From the NCBI GenBank assembly GCA_038210495.1, contig JBBQWR010000015.1, forward strand, positions 42,107 to 106,106: a DNA stretch of 64,000 nucleotides, written 5' to 3'. The translations under genes were made by a program, and so were the position numbers. Positions 52,398 through 60,087 of the stretch are shown piece by piece. Source of the stretch: JBBQWR01 sp038210495 (GTDB lineage: Bacteria; Planctomycetota; Planctomycetia; Pirellulales; DATAWG01). The notes under the pieces are model-generated. The model was not told the origin of the DNA. It did not search any database and saw only the letters and a list, made by a program, of their open reading frames with translations. Every line of letters starts with the position of its first letter. Positions within the stretch are counted from its first letter, which is position 1.

Positions 52398-53864
52398 ATG
52401 AAACCGCAAAAAAACACGGCGATTGACGCACTTGGCCCGACCTCCGATTCAAGCGTGACGACCGGCGGCGCCATGGTCTCGGCAAGTATTCCCGGCGATT
52501 CGGTTTTCACTCAACTGCGGGAGTGGATGCACGGCAACTTGCCCTGGTGGGCGATGAGCTTCAGCGTTCACAAGATTGCGATCGCATCGCTGCTGTTGCT
52601 CGGAAAGATGGCTTTACCCTCGGCGCCGCATAGTGCTGTCGAATTCGCGGACGCGGAGCTTCCGCCGCCAGAATCCAAGCAACTGATTCCTGATGTAACT
52701 GTCGCCGATCCAGAACGCGCGGACCCGATTGATTCTTTAGCGGTCCAACCATCCATTCAGTCAACCTCCGTCGCTTCGCCGCCTGACGTTGCCGTCGGCA
52801 TGCCGAACGCGCCTCTGGAAAATTCCATGCGCATTTCGCGAGGGGAAAAATTTAATGGAGATGCGAGCGGACCGGGACCGGGGGGCACTGATCTCACATG
52901 CAGAATTGTGCATGAAAACGTGGCAAGTCGTCCGCCCTATGGCCCTCGCGACACTTTCTCGCATAAGCATGAATATGCGATTTCAGCGGCCCTCAATTGG
53001 TTCTCCCATCATCAATCCCGCGATGGCAGTTGGAGTTTGCAACAATTTCCAGTGCTGTGCAAAGACAAGTCCTGCAGCGGCGTGGCGTCGCAAGAGTCGA
53101 AGTGTGGCGCCACCGGCCTCGCCTTGCTGCCTTTTCTGGCGGCCGGTCAGACTCAATATGTCAAGGGCCTCTACAAAGTCCACATCGAACAGGGCATCTA
53201 CTGGCTCCTCGCTCACCAGAAGCCCGACGGTGATCTGTCGGCCGGCGCCGATCAGCAGATGTACTCGCACGCGATCGCGACGATCGCGCTGTGCGAAGAT
53301 TTCGGTATGACCCGCGAAAAGAATGGACGCGTCGATCGTCCTGTCGGCATTGCCGCTCAAAAGGCGGTGAACTTCATCATCGCCGCTCAAAATACGTCGA
53401 CCGGCGGATGGCGGTATCGTCCGGGTGACGAGGGAGACACTTCCGTGGTCGGCTGGCAAGTCATGGCCTTGCGAAGCGCCGACATCGCCGGTCTGAGCGT
53501 GCCGCCCGATGCTTTCGCCGGCGCGAAAAGATGGTTGCGATCCGTCTCCAAAGCAGCCCCCGGCGGCAGTAGCGGCGCAGGCATGGGGCAGTTCTCCTAC
53601 CAGCCCGACGGCGCGGCGACGCCCGCGATGAGTTCCGTGGGCTTGCTCTGCGCGCAATATCTGAAGGCCGGCAAACAAGATCCCCAGGTCGTGGGCGGAG
53701 TTCGCTATCTCATGGCCAATCTGCCCGACCCCAGCGCCGAAAACGTCTACTACTGGTACTACGCCAGCCAGCTTGTGGATAATCCAGACATATACGAAAA
53801 AAGCCCCCTGATTTTCATCGGGAGGCTAGGGGGTGCTACGCCAGTCAGGCTCTTCACAACATGA
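52398..53864 (+). CDS. Prenyltransferase/squalene-oxidase-repeat protein, C-terminus altered by insertion
   Basis: 488 residues. One TM near residue 60 (VHKIAIASLLLLGKMAL) is followed by a linker and an alpha/alpha-toroid of terpene-cyclase/prenyltransferase repeats (AISAALNWFSHHQSRDGSWS, GIYWLLAHQKPDGDLSAGAD, AVNFIIAAQNTSTGGWRYRP). Members are common exported planctomycete proteins without known enzymatic activity. The last 35 residues are foreign: a 77-bp insertion at about 53760 shifts the frame, giving a tail SPLIFIGRLGGATPVRLFTT. The original C-terminus continues in another frame from 53837, listed separately. The product is likely truncated and non-functional. Confidence 0.8.
   Translation: MKPQKNTAIDALGPTSDSSVTTGGAMVSASIPGDSVFTQLREWMHGNLPWWAMSFSVHKIAIASLLLLGKMALPSAPHSAVEFADAELPPPESKQLIPDVTVADPERADPIDSLAVQPSIQSTSVASPPDVAVGMPNAPLENSMRISRGEKFNGDASGPGPGGTDLTCRIVHENVASRPPYGPRDTFSHKHEYAISAALNWFSHHQSRDGSWSLQQFPVLCKDKSCSGVASQESKCGATGLALLPFLAAGQTQYVKGLYKVHIEQGIYWLLAHQKPDGDLSAGADQQMYSHAIATIALCEDFGMTREKNGRVDRPVGIAAQKAVNFIIAAQNTSTGGWRYRPGDEGDTSVVGWQVMALRSADIAGLSVPPDAFAGAKRWLRSVSKAAPGGSSGAGMGQFSYQPDGAATPAMSSVGLLCAQYLKAGKQDPQVVGGVRYLMANLPDPSAENVYYWYYASQLVDNPDIYEKSPLIFIGRLGGATPVRLFTT
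53760..53836. repeat. 77-bp insertion with 12-bp target duplication
   Basis: TACGCCAGCCAG at 53760-53771 and TACGCCAGTCAG at 53837-53848 flank the insertion as an imperfect direct repeat. The inserted DNA contains AGCCCCCTGATTTTCATCGG then GAGGCTAGGGGGTGCT, an imperfect inverted repeat. It shifts the frame of the cyclase-fold gene. It could be a small MITE or a slippage product. Confidence 0.7.
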
Positions 53865-54112
53865 ACGACGCGAACTGGGACGCATGGAAACGTAAAATTA
53901 AAAAGATGCTGATCGACAGCCAAGTTCGCGTGGGCTGCGCCGCCGGGAGTTGGGACCCCGACAAACCGGCGCACGACGCCTGGGGAGACGCCGGCGGACG
54001 GATCATGGTCACGAGCTTGTCCTGCCTGACGCTCGAGGTCGAATACCGCTACTTGCCGCTGTATCAACCCGAGCGACAGCGGTACGACGCATCGAACGAA
54101 CCGCAAAAATAA
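53837..54112 (+). pseudogene. Detached C-terminus of the cyclase-fold gene
   Basis: In the frame of YASQALHNMNDANWDAWKRK, then the helix KIKKMLIDSQVRVGCAAGSW, DPDKPAHDAWGDAGGRIMVT and SLSCLTLEVEYRYLPLYQPE, this is the natural end of the prenyltransferase/squalene-oxidase-repeat protein. The family's final repeat and TLEVEYRYLPL strand are intact. An apparent start at ATG 53861 is internal, so independent expression is doubtful. Removing the 77-bp insertion restores one continuous gene of about 546 residues. Confidence 0.85.
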
Positions 54113-54294
54113 AAATCTCCCTAGCCGTGTCGCTCGCGACGCGCTTAGCGCGACGACAGCGATTCGGCCGCGCCCAATCCGTATTGCGTCCGCCGGGGTG
54201 AGTGGCATAATGAATTTCGCTGCCGCGGTGTCCGTTCGGATCATGCGTGGCCGGGGCGAACGGCTATTTTGCCACTTTCGAGGAATCGCGTGCC

Positions 54295-55311
54295 ATGTCC
54301 GAATTTTTCGCCCTTTCGCGCCGGCGCCGCGCGACCCCGTGCGGCTTTACGTTGGTCGAACTATTGGTCGTGATCACGATCATTGGAATTCTCGTCGGCC
54401 TGTTGCTGCCGGCCGTGCAATCGGCCCGCGAGTCGGCCCGCAGTAATACGTGCAAGAACAATGTTCGCAGTCTGGGTCAGGCCGCGATTGCCTATGAGAC
54501 CCAGTACAAATTTTTTCCTTCGGGCGGCTGGGGCTACAACTGGACGGGCGATGCCGATTTGGGCATCGGCGGCAATCAGCCGGGAGGCTGGGGCTACGGA
54601 ATCTTGCCTTTTTTGGACGCCAAGAATGTCTACGAACAAGGAATGGGTCTGTCGAACAAGGCCGATTTGATCGGTCAGCGCAACGCGCTTCCGAACGCCA
54701 CGTTCATCTGTCCGTCGCGGAGGGCTATCCAAGCCTTTGCCGCACCCTCGCCGGCGCCCACGTTGATCGGCGCCACCCCGCAGCCGTTTTACGGCCGCAC
54801 CGACTACGCCGCCAATGCGGGCGATGGAACCAAAAATCAAGATTTGGCCGGTCCGGCGGATGCCACGACTGGCCAAACCTGGAACGCGCAGAACAAGTGG
54901 AACAAACCCAATACCAACGCCGATCCGACGGCCTATACCGGCATTTGCTATGTGCATAGCCAGATCACCGTCGCACATATCATCGATGGACCGAGCAACA
55001 CTTATTTGTTCGGCGAGAAATACATGAATCCCGACCACTATGTCGATGGCGCCGACAAGGGGGACGCGCGGCCGTTGTACGTCGGCTTCGACACCAGCAA
55101 TCACCGCGTCGCGAATGTCGCGATGCCCCCTCTGCAAGACACGCAGGGCATAGACAACATCCTGATTTTCGGCAGCGCGCATGGGGCGACCTTCAACATG
55201 GTCTTCTGCGACGGATCGGTCCATGCGATCAGCTACTCCGTCGACCCGGAGACGCATCGTCGGCTGGGAAATCGCGCCGATCGGCTGCAGGTCGATCCGA
55301 CGAAGTTCTAA
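54295..55311 (+). CDS. DUF1559 protein with type IV pilin-like N-terminus
   Basis: 338 residues from ATG 54295 (GAGGA upstream). The prepilin signature is GFTLVELLVVITIIGILVGL, with the peptidase site before the Phe and Glu5, as in pseudopilins. The rest is the DUF1559 domain: QSARESARSNTCKNNVRSLG, FFPSGGWGYNWTG, ICPSRRAIQAFA, TDYAANAGDG and the C-terminal FCDGSVHAISYSVDPETHRR (H-x-G-x-F-x-x-x-F-x-D-G-S). DUF1559 proteins are hugely expanded in planctomycetes and are thought to be exported through a type II/IV-pilus-like route. Specific role unknown. Confidence 0.95.
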   Translation: MSEFFALSRRRRATPCGFTLVELLVVITIIGILVGLLLPAVQSARESARSNTCKNNVRSLGQAAIAYETQYKFFPSGGWGYNWTGDADLGIGGNQPGGWGYGILPFLDAKNVYEQGMGLSNKADLIGQRNALPNATFICPSRRAIQAFAAPSPAPTLIGATPQPFYGRTDYAANAGDGTKNQDLAGPADATTGQTWNAQNKWNKPNTNADPTAYTGICYVHSQITVAHIIDGPSNTYLFGEKYMNPDHYVDGADKGDARPLYVGFDTSNHRVANVAMPPLQDTQGIDNILIFGSAHGATFNMVFCDGSVHAISYSVDPETHRRLGNRADRLQVDPTKF

Positions 55312-55444
55312 AAACCGCGAATAAAACTTAGGGTGGCCGCATGGCCAGGATGGCCATGCATGTGGCATGCGCTTTCCAGCCCGCGAGCAGATGCAAGCTC
55401 CCTGTTTCTCATTCATCATTTCGACACTTCTTCAAGGCTAGCTT

Positions 55445-56071
55445 TTGATCACCAAAATCACCGGTCTGTTGCTGCGAGTGCACGAAGAGGAGATCATTCT
55501 TCAGATCGGTCCCTTCGAATACGAGGTGCTGATTCCGGAATTTGCCCGGCGGCGATTGCAACACGAAGTGGGCCGGGAAGTCAGTCTGCATACGATCGAC
55601 TATCTCGAAGGCAACCCGATGCATGGCCGGCTCACGCCGCGGATGATCGGATTCTTGACCGAGGTCGAACGAGAATTTTTTGACTTGTTTTGCGAAGTCG
55701 ACGGCGTGGGAGTAAAAAAGGCCCTCCGGGCGATGGTCCGCCCCGTCCGCGAGGTGGCCACGGCGATCGAGGAGCAAGACGTCAAAGCTCTTGCGACGCT
55801 GCCGGGAATTGGCCCAGCCACGTCGGAGCGGATCGTCGCCAAACTACGGCGGCGGATGCCGAAATTCGCGCTGTTGGTCGGACGCGAAGATCAGCCCGCG
55901 ACGGGCGATGTGCCGCGCGATGTCGTCAGCGAAACGTTCGAGGTGCTCCGCACGCTAGGGCATAGCGAAAGCGAAGCCCGGCGGCTGTTGGACGCGACGC
56001 TCGCGGGAAAGAAGAAGTTCAAGGACGTGCAAGATTTGTTGCAGGCCGTTTACCAGCAAGCCCGCGGTTGA
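55445..56071 (+). CDS. ruvA: Holliday junction branch migration protein RuvA
   Basis: 208 residues from TTG 55445, the only good in-frame start (MITKITGLLLRVHEEEIILQ). The N-terminal OB fold is followed by two helix-hairpin-helix motifs (CEVDGVGVKKALRAMVRP and LATLPGIGPATSERIVAKLR) and the flexible-linked domain III (VSETFEVLRTLGHSESEARR). RuvA grips the four-way junction so that RuvB can drive migration. ruvB is 2.5 kb downstream, with two zinc-ribbon membrane-protein genes between. No ruvC is adjacent. Confidence 0.93.
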   Translation: MITKITGLLLRVHEEEIILQIGPFEYEVLIPEFARRRLQHEVGREVSLHTIDYLEGNPMHGRLTPRMIGFLTEVEREFFDLFCEVDGVGVKKALRAMVRPVREVATAIEEQDVKALATLPGIGPATSERIVAKLRRRMPKFALLVGREDQPATGDVPRDVVSETFEVLRTLGHSESEARRLLDATLAGKKKFKDVQDLLQAVYQQARG

Positions 56072-56093
56072 CGTGTAGCACCAGACAATCTAC

Positions 56094-56120
56094 GTAGCCG
56101 CGGCATCCTGCCGCGGAGTC
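56094..56120 (+). repeat. Palindromic CCGCGGCA repeat
   Basis: Complete copy GTAGCCGCGGCATCCTG then CCGCGGAGTC, between ruvA and the first zinc-ribbon gene. Confidence 0.9.
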
Positions 56121-56136
56121 AGCAGAGAGACGTCAC

Positions 56137-57249
56137 TTGGCCACCGACTCCGCAGTCTCGCCTCCCCCGCTCCCGTCCGCCAATCCGGCCGCACTGGGGC
56201 CATCGGCGTCGGACGAGATTTCCGCGCCGCGTGGCGCCCCCTGCCCCAAATGCGGTTCGCTCGTCGAGGCTGGCGAAAAGTTCTGCCACGCTTGCGGCAC
56301 GGCCCAAGTGGTCGCTCCGCCGACCGCGCCGACTGTTCAGCAGAAACGATTTCAGTGCAAAAACTGTGGCGCCCAGGTGACTGTCGATCCGAGTCAACGC
56401 AGCTACACCTGTCCGTTCTGCGATTCGACCTACGTCATCGAGATTCCCGCCGCACAATCGGACCATCGGCGCCCGGAGTTCGTGATCGGATTCGCGGTGA
56501 CGCAAACCGCCGCGATCGAGAAATTTCAAACGTGGCTTACCCAAAGCGGTTGGTTCCGGCCGGGCGATCTGACGACGGCTCAAATCAGCGACAAGCTCCG
56601 CGGGGTCTATTTGCCCTTTTGGTCGTTCTCGATGCTCGCCGAAAGCCGCTGGTCGGCCAAAATCGGCGAGTACTGGTATCGCACCGAGACCTACACCGTG
56701 ACCGAAGACGGCAAGTCGGTGACGAAGACTCGTCAGGTTCAAGAAACCGAATGGTGGCCGCTATCGGGGCTGCATCATAATTATTACAGCGGCTTTCTCG
56801 TCTCGGGAAGCAAGGGCTTGCCTCAGCAAGAGGCCGAGCGACTCAAACCGTTTCACTTGCCCGCCCTCAAACGCTATGAACCGTCGTATCTGGCCGGCTG
56901 GCTGAGTGAAGAATACTCCGTCGCGGCGGAGCAGGCGTTGGAAGTGTGCAAGCAGCAATTCAATCAATGGGAGCAGCAGAGCATCAAGCAATTTCTGCCC
57001 GGCGACACGCAAAGCGGGCTCAGTGCGCAGACCGAGTTCAGCGACGTCAGCTCGGACCTGATTCTGCTGCCGGTCTTTTTGCTTAGCTACCGCTACAAGG
57101 ACAAACTGTTTCGGTTTCTGGTCAATGGCCAGACGGGGCACATGGTGGGAGACAAGCCGCTGTCGTGGATTCGCATCGCGATCGCGATCGCGGGGGGCGT
57201 TCTGGCTGTGTTGATGTTGTTCCTGTTTTTTCGGCTTCTTAAGCACTAA
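56137..57249 (+). CDS. Zinc-ribbon protein with C-terminal TM helix (paralogue 1)
   Basis: 370 residues from TTG 56137. The N-terminus has two CxxC pairs (CPKCGSLVEAGEKFCHACG), then a second ribbon (FQCKNCGAQVTVDPSQRSYT, CPFCDSTYVIE). The middle domain includes FVIGFAVTQTAAIEKFQTWL and RGVYLPFWSFSMLAESRW and is followed by a HNYYSGFLVSGSKGLPQQEA segment. It ends KDKLFRFLVNGQTGHMVGDK and a TM helix (IAIAIAGGVLAVLMLFLFF). The next gene is a clear paralogue with the same order. Function unknown; the C-terminal helix suggests a membrane-anchored protein with its ribbons in the cytoplasm. Confidence 0.85.
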   Translation: MATDSAVSPPPLPSANPAALGPSASDEISAPRGAPCPKCGSLVEAGEKFCHACGTAQVVAPPTAPTVQQKRFQCKNCGAQVTVDPSQRSYTCPFCDSTYVIEIPAAQSDHRRPEFVIGFAVTQTAAIEKFQTWLTQSGWFRPGDLTTAQISDKLRGVYLPFWSFSMLAESRWSAKIGEYWYRTETYTVTEDGKSVTKTRQVQETEWWPLSGLHHNYYSGFLVSGSKGLPQQEAERLKPFHLPALKRYEPSYLAGWLSEEYSVAAEQALEVCKQQFNQWEQQSIKQFLPGDTQSGLSAQTEFSDVSSDLILLPVFLLSYRYKDKLFRFLVNGQTGHMVGDKPLSWIRIAIAIAGGVLAVLMLFLFFRLLKH

Positions 57250-57260
57250 TAAACATACTA

Positions 57261-57408
57261 ACCCGAAGCGTCAGCGAGGCCGCCGCGGATTTGGGAGATA
57301 GATTTGAGAAGTGGGGAAGGACGCCGCTTTGCGGCGGATGCATATCTGCCCCACCCCCTAACTCCCAACTCTCAATTCCCGCGACGCATCCTCGCTGACG
57401 CATCGGGT
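57261..57408. repeat. ACCCGAAGCGTCAGCGAGG inverted pair
   Basis: ACCCGAAGCGTCAGCGAGG (57261-57279) and its inverted copy CCTCGCTGACGCATCGGGT (57390-57408, one mismatch) flank about 110 bases between the two zinc-ribbon genes. This word is a familiar dispersed repeat in planctomycete genomes. Confidence 0.85.
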
Positions 57409-57438
57409 GAGTAGGCATTCCAATTTCGAGCGGAATCC

Positions 57439-58809
57439 ATGCCCGACGTTTTGACGAAGTGCGCCGTGTGCGGCGCGATGCTCGACGAAGAAGATTTGTT
57501 CTGCCCGAACTGCGGCAAAGAGGCGCCGACCGCCAATGCGTCGGCCGATGCCGCCGCGCCTCCCGCGTCGCACGAAACGACGCATAACTTTGTCTGTCAA
57601 GGCTGCGGCGCGTCGATGAGCTACGATCCCACGGCAGGCGCGCTGCGCTGTCCGTTTTGCGGATCGACCCAGTTGGACAAACAGCCAGACGCGAAGGAGA
57701 TTTCGCCCCAAGGCGTCGTGCCGTTTATTACCAACAAGTACTCCGCGATCGCTGCCATGCGGAAATGGCTGGGCAGCAGTTTTTGGCGGCCGGGCGATCT
57801 CTCCGAGCAGGCTGCCGTCGTGACGATGACCGCCGTCTATGTGCCCTATTGGGTCTTCGAAGCTCAGACGCACACGTTTTGGACGGCCGACAGCAGCAAG
57901 GTCCCGCGTGGCGCGAGCGCAAGCTGGTATCCCGTCAGCGGGCAGCACGAAGGGCAACACGGCGGGCTATTGGTCGGCGCGAGCGGCGCCCTCACGCCCG
58001 CCGAAACGACGGCCCTGTGTCCGTTCGATCTATCGACCGTTGTCGCGCCCGACAAGATTGAATTGACCAACGCGATCTTCGAGCGTTTCACCGTGCCGCG
58101 TAAATACGCCCGGCCGCTGGCCAACCAGGGCTTCGAGGCGTTGGAATCCGTGGCGTGCAAACAATACGTGCCCGGCTCCTGTCGCAATTTGAAGGTCAAC
58201 GTCCGCATCACCGATCTGACCAGCCAGCCGATGCTGTTGCCGGTCTGGATCATGGCCTATCGGTACAAAGACCGGTTGTTTCGCTTTCTGGTAAACGGTC
58301 AATCGGGCCGAGTCACTGGGTCGGCGCCGCTTTCGTATAGGCGAATCCTGATCGTCGTGGCCGCCATCGCCACCGTGCTGCTTTTGCTCTTCGGTCTAGC
58401 TCTGGCGAACAGTTCCCGCCGCAGTACGTCCTCTGCTTCGCCTCCCGCCACTCGCCACCCGCTTACTTTGTGCGCGGCTCCTTGGCTCGCCACGCTCCCC
58501 CATTCCCCGTTCCCGGCTTCGCGGCCGAAGTGGTATACTCCGGAAACAACAAAGTTATTCGCAGAAAGCCCACTTTGCGCGAACCGATTCTCCAACCCGA
58601 CGCCGAGATTGCTCCGGACGAAGACCGCGATCTTCGCCCACAGCGCATGCGCGACATGGTCGGACAGCGCGAGGTTTACGCCCGCCTGGAGATCGCCGTC
58701 GACGCCGCCCGCAAACGGGGCGAGCCGCTGGGGCACATCTTGTTCGACGGGCCTCCCGGGCTTGGGAAAACGACATTCGCCACCTGCATCCCGCGCGACC
58801 TGGGCGTAA
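57439..58809 (+). CDS. Zinc-ribbon protein with C-terminal TM helix (paralogue 2), probable lost stop
   Basis: 456 residues as read, but the natural protein probably ends near 340. It has the same order as its upstream paralogue: CAVCGAMLDEEDLFCPNCGK, FVCQGCGASMSYDPTAGALR with CPFCGS, the FWRPGDLSEQ domain, VPYWVFEAQTHTFWTADSSK, then KDRLFRFLVNGQSGRVTGSA and a TM helix (ILIVVAAIATVLLLLFGLAL). After NSSRRSTSSASPPATRHP the chain follows repeat DNA (the CACTCGCCACCC and GCTTACTTTGTGCGCGGCTC words) and then runs out of frame through ruvB to 58809. A repeat insertion seems to have removed the stop. Confidence 0.8.
   Translation: MPDVLTKCAVCGAMLDEEDLFCPNCGKEAPTANASADAAAPPASHETTHNFVCQGCGASMSYDPTAGALRCPFCGSTQLDKQPDAKEISPQGVVPFITNKYSAIAAMRKWLGSSFWRPGDLSEQAAVVTMTAVYVPYWVFEAQTHTFWTADSSKVPRGASASWYPVSGQHEGQHGGLLVGASGALTPAETTALCPFDLSTVVAPDKIELTNAIFERFTVPRKYARPLANQGFEALESVACKQYVPGSCRNLKVNVRITDLTSQPMLLPVWIMAYRYKDRLFRFLVNGQSGRVTGSAPLSYRRILIVVAAIATVLLLLFGLALANSSRRSTSSASPPATRHPLTLCAAPWLATLPHSPFPASRPKWYTPETTKLFAESPLCANRFSNPTPRLLRTKTAIFAHSACATWSDSARFTPAWRSPSTPPANGASRWGTSCSTGLPGLGKRHSPPASRATWA
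58460..58480. repeat. GAGCCGCGCACG repeat, diverged copy
   Basis: CCGCTTACTTTGTGCGCGGC, one base different from the copies at 39088 and 45448. It is translated at the aberrant C-terminus of the second zinc-ribbon gene. Confidence 0.7.
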
Positions 58810-59606
58810 GTTATCAAATCGCCAGCGGCGCCGCCCTGTCGGCGCCCAAGGATTTGATTCCCTATCTGACCAACGCCGAGGAGGGATCGGTTCTTTTCAT
58901 CGACGAAATTCACCGGTTGCCCAAGCCGGTGGAAGAGTTTCTCTACCCGGCGATGGAGGATTTTCGGATCGATATTTTGCTTGGCGAAGGGGTGAACGCC
59001 CGCACGATCAATATGCCGCTGCGGCCATTCACGCTGATCGGAGCCACGACTCGCACGGGCATGATCTCCGCCCCGCTCCGCGATCGATTTCATCTCCGCG
59101 AGCATTTGGATTTTTATTCGGTGGCGGAACTGGCCGAGATCGTCCGCCGCAACGGCCGCAAGCTGCAAGTGCCGCTGGATGATATTAGCGCCGAGGAAAT
59201 CGCCCAACGCAGTCGGGGGACGCCGCGATTGGCCAACAATCGCCTCCGCTGGGTTCGCGATTTCGTGACCAGCAAAGCCGATGGCCAGATCACGCTCGAA
59301 TTGGCCCGGGCGGCGCTAGCGATGCAAGGCATCGACAATCTCGGTCTCGACGGTCAGGATCGCAAGTATCTAGAGACGATCGCCCGGGTGTTTCACGGCG
59401 GGCCGGTTGGTGTTGAAGCGGTGGCCCACACGCTGAACACGGAGACCGACACGCTGAGCGACGAGGTCGAGCCGTTTCTCCTCCGCTCGGAGCTCGTGAT
59501 CCGCACCCCGCGCGGCCGCAAGCTAACCCCCGCGGGCTACGCCCATCTTGGGATGATGATGCCGCGCGACACGTCGACCGACGACACGCAACCGCGCTTA
59601 TTTTAG
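58575..59606 (+). CDS. ruvB: Holliday junction branch migration helicase RuvB
   Basis: 343 residues from TTG 58575, chosen because RuvB proteins start with M-x-R-E-P-I-L. Longer in-frame starts (from 58470) run into the zinc-ribbon gene and repeat DNA. Walker A is GPPGLGKTTFA, Walker B VLFIDEIHRLPKPVEE, sensor 1 GATTRTGMISAPLRDRF, and the arginine-finger and winged-helix regions follow (RVFHGGPVGVEAVAHTLNTE, RTPRGRKLTPAGYAHLG). It is the hexameric motor of RuvAB. It overlaps the read-through tail of the upstream gene by 235 bases in another frame. Confidence 0.95.
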   Translation: MREPILQPDAEIAPDEDRDLRPQRMRDMVGQREVYARLEIAVDAARKRGEPLGHILFDGPPGLGKTTFATCIPRDLGVSYQIASGAALSAPKDLIPYLTNAEEGSVLFIDEIHRLPKPVEEFLYPAMEDFRIDILLGEGVNARTINMPLRPFTLIGATTRTGMISAPLRDRFHLREHLDFYSVAELAEIVRRNGRKLQVPLDDISAEEIAQRSRGTPRLANNRLRWVRDFVTSKADGQITLELARAALAMQGIDNLGLDGQDRKYLETIARVFHGGPVGVEAVAHTLNTETDTLSDEVEPFLLRSELVIRTPRGRKLTPAGYAHLGMMMPRDTSTDDTQPRLF

Positions 59607-59657
59607 TTGCGAACTTAAATTCCGATTGGTCGCGTTGCTCGCGGCGCGCTTTCGGCT

Positions 59658-59846
59658 CTAGCGCGGCAGGAGGCCGAGATTTTCGATGATCACTTCGCAA
59701 CCCGGCGTCATCTTTCGTAGCTTGTCGACGAGGACGGATTTTTCGGAGATTGTGGCCTTCTTCAATTTCACCTTGAAGTGCTCGATCTTCTTCCGCCGCT
59801 GCCGTCGCCGCTTGATTTCCTGCTTCCGATCGCTGATTCCACCCAC
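59658..59846 (-). CDS. Small basic DUF6800-like protein
   Basis: 62 residues from GTG 59846 (GGAG upstream). The chain is very basic: GGISDRKQEIKRRRQRRKKI, then EHFKVKLKKATISEKSVLVD and KLRKMTPGCEVIIENLGLLP. It matches the small planctomycete family DUF6800, whose members share the R-x-R-R-K-K...K-x-K...EVI-x-N layout. Role unknown; the charge suggests nucleic-acid or ribosome contact (inference). It is convergent with ruvB, which ends 51 bases away. Confidence 0.75.
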   Translation of the reverse strand: MGGISDRKQEIKRRRQRRKKIEHFKVKLKKATISEKSVLVDKLRKMTPGCEVIIENLGLLPR

Positions 59847-60087
59847 GTGAGAACTCCGCAAAGTATCGATGTGAGAGCCGAGAAACGTGCGAACAAGTCT
59901 TTGTATCGGCCCCGGCGACGAGCGTCAATCGCCGATTTGATGAGCGGGCGTCGTCCGGAGCGGCGAAACGCGATGCCTCGACGCGCTCTAGGGGGCTGGT
60001 TATCGTGAATGACCTATCCCAACGATGGAAGAAACCGGCCGGCGCGGCGCCGGAGTACCTCAATCGACTTAACTGACTGGCCGTGGC

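Noticed and set aside
54361..55419. 352-codon minus-strand ORF
   Set aside because: It is antisense to the DUF1559 gene, which has a textbook prepilin motif and a ribosome-binding site.
29283..56120. Spaced identical repeats considered as a CRISPR array
   Set aside because: Copies are kilobases apart and in both orientations; there are no regular spacers and no cas genes.
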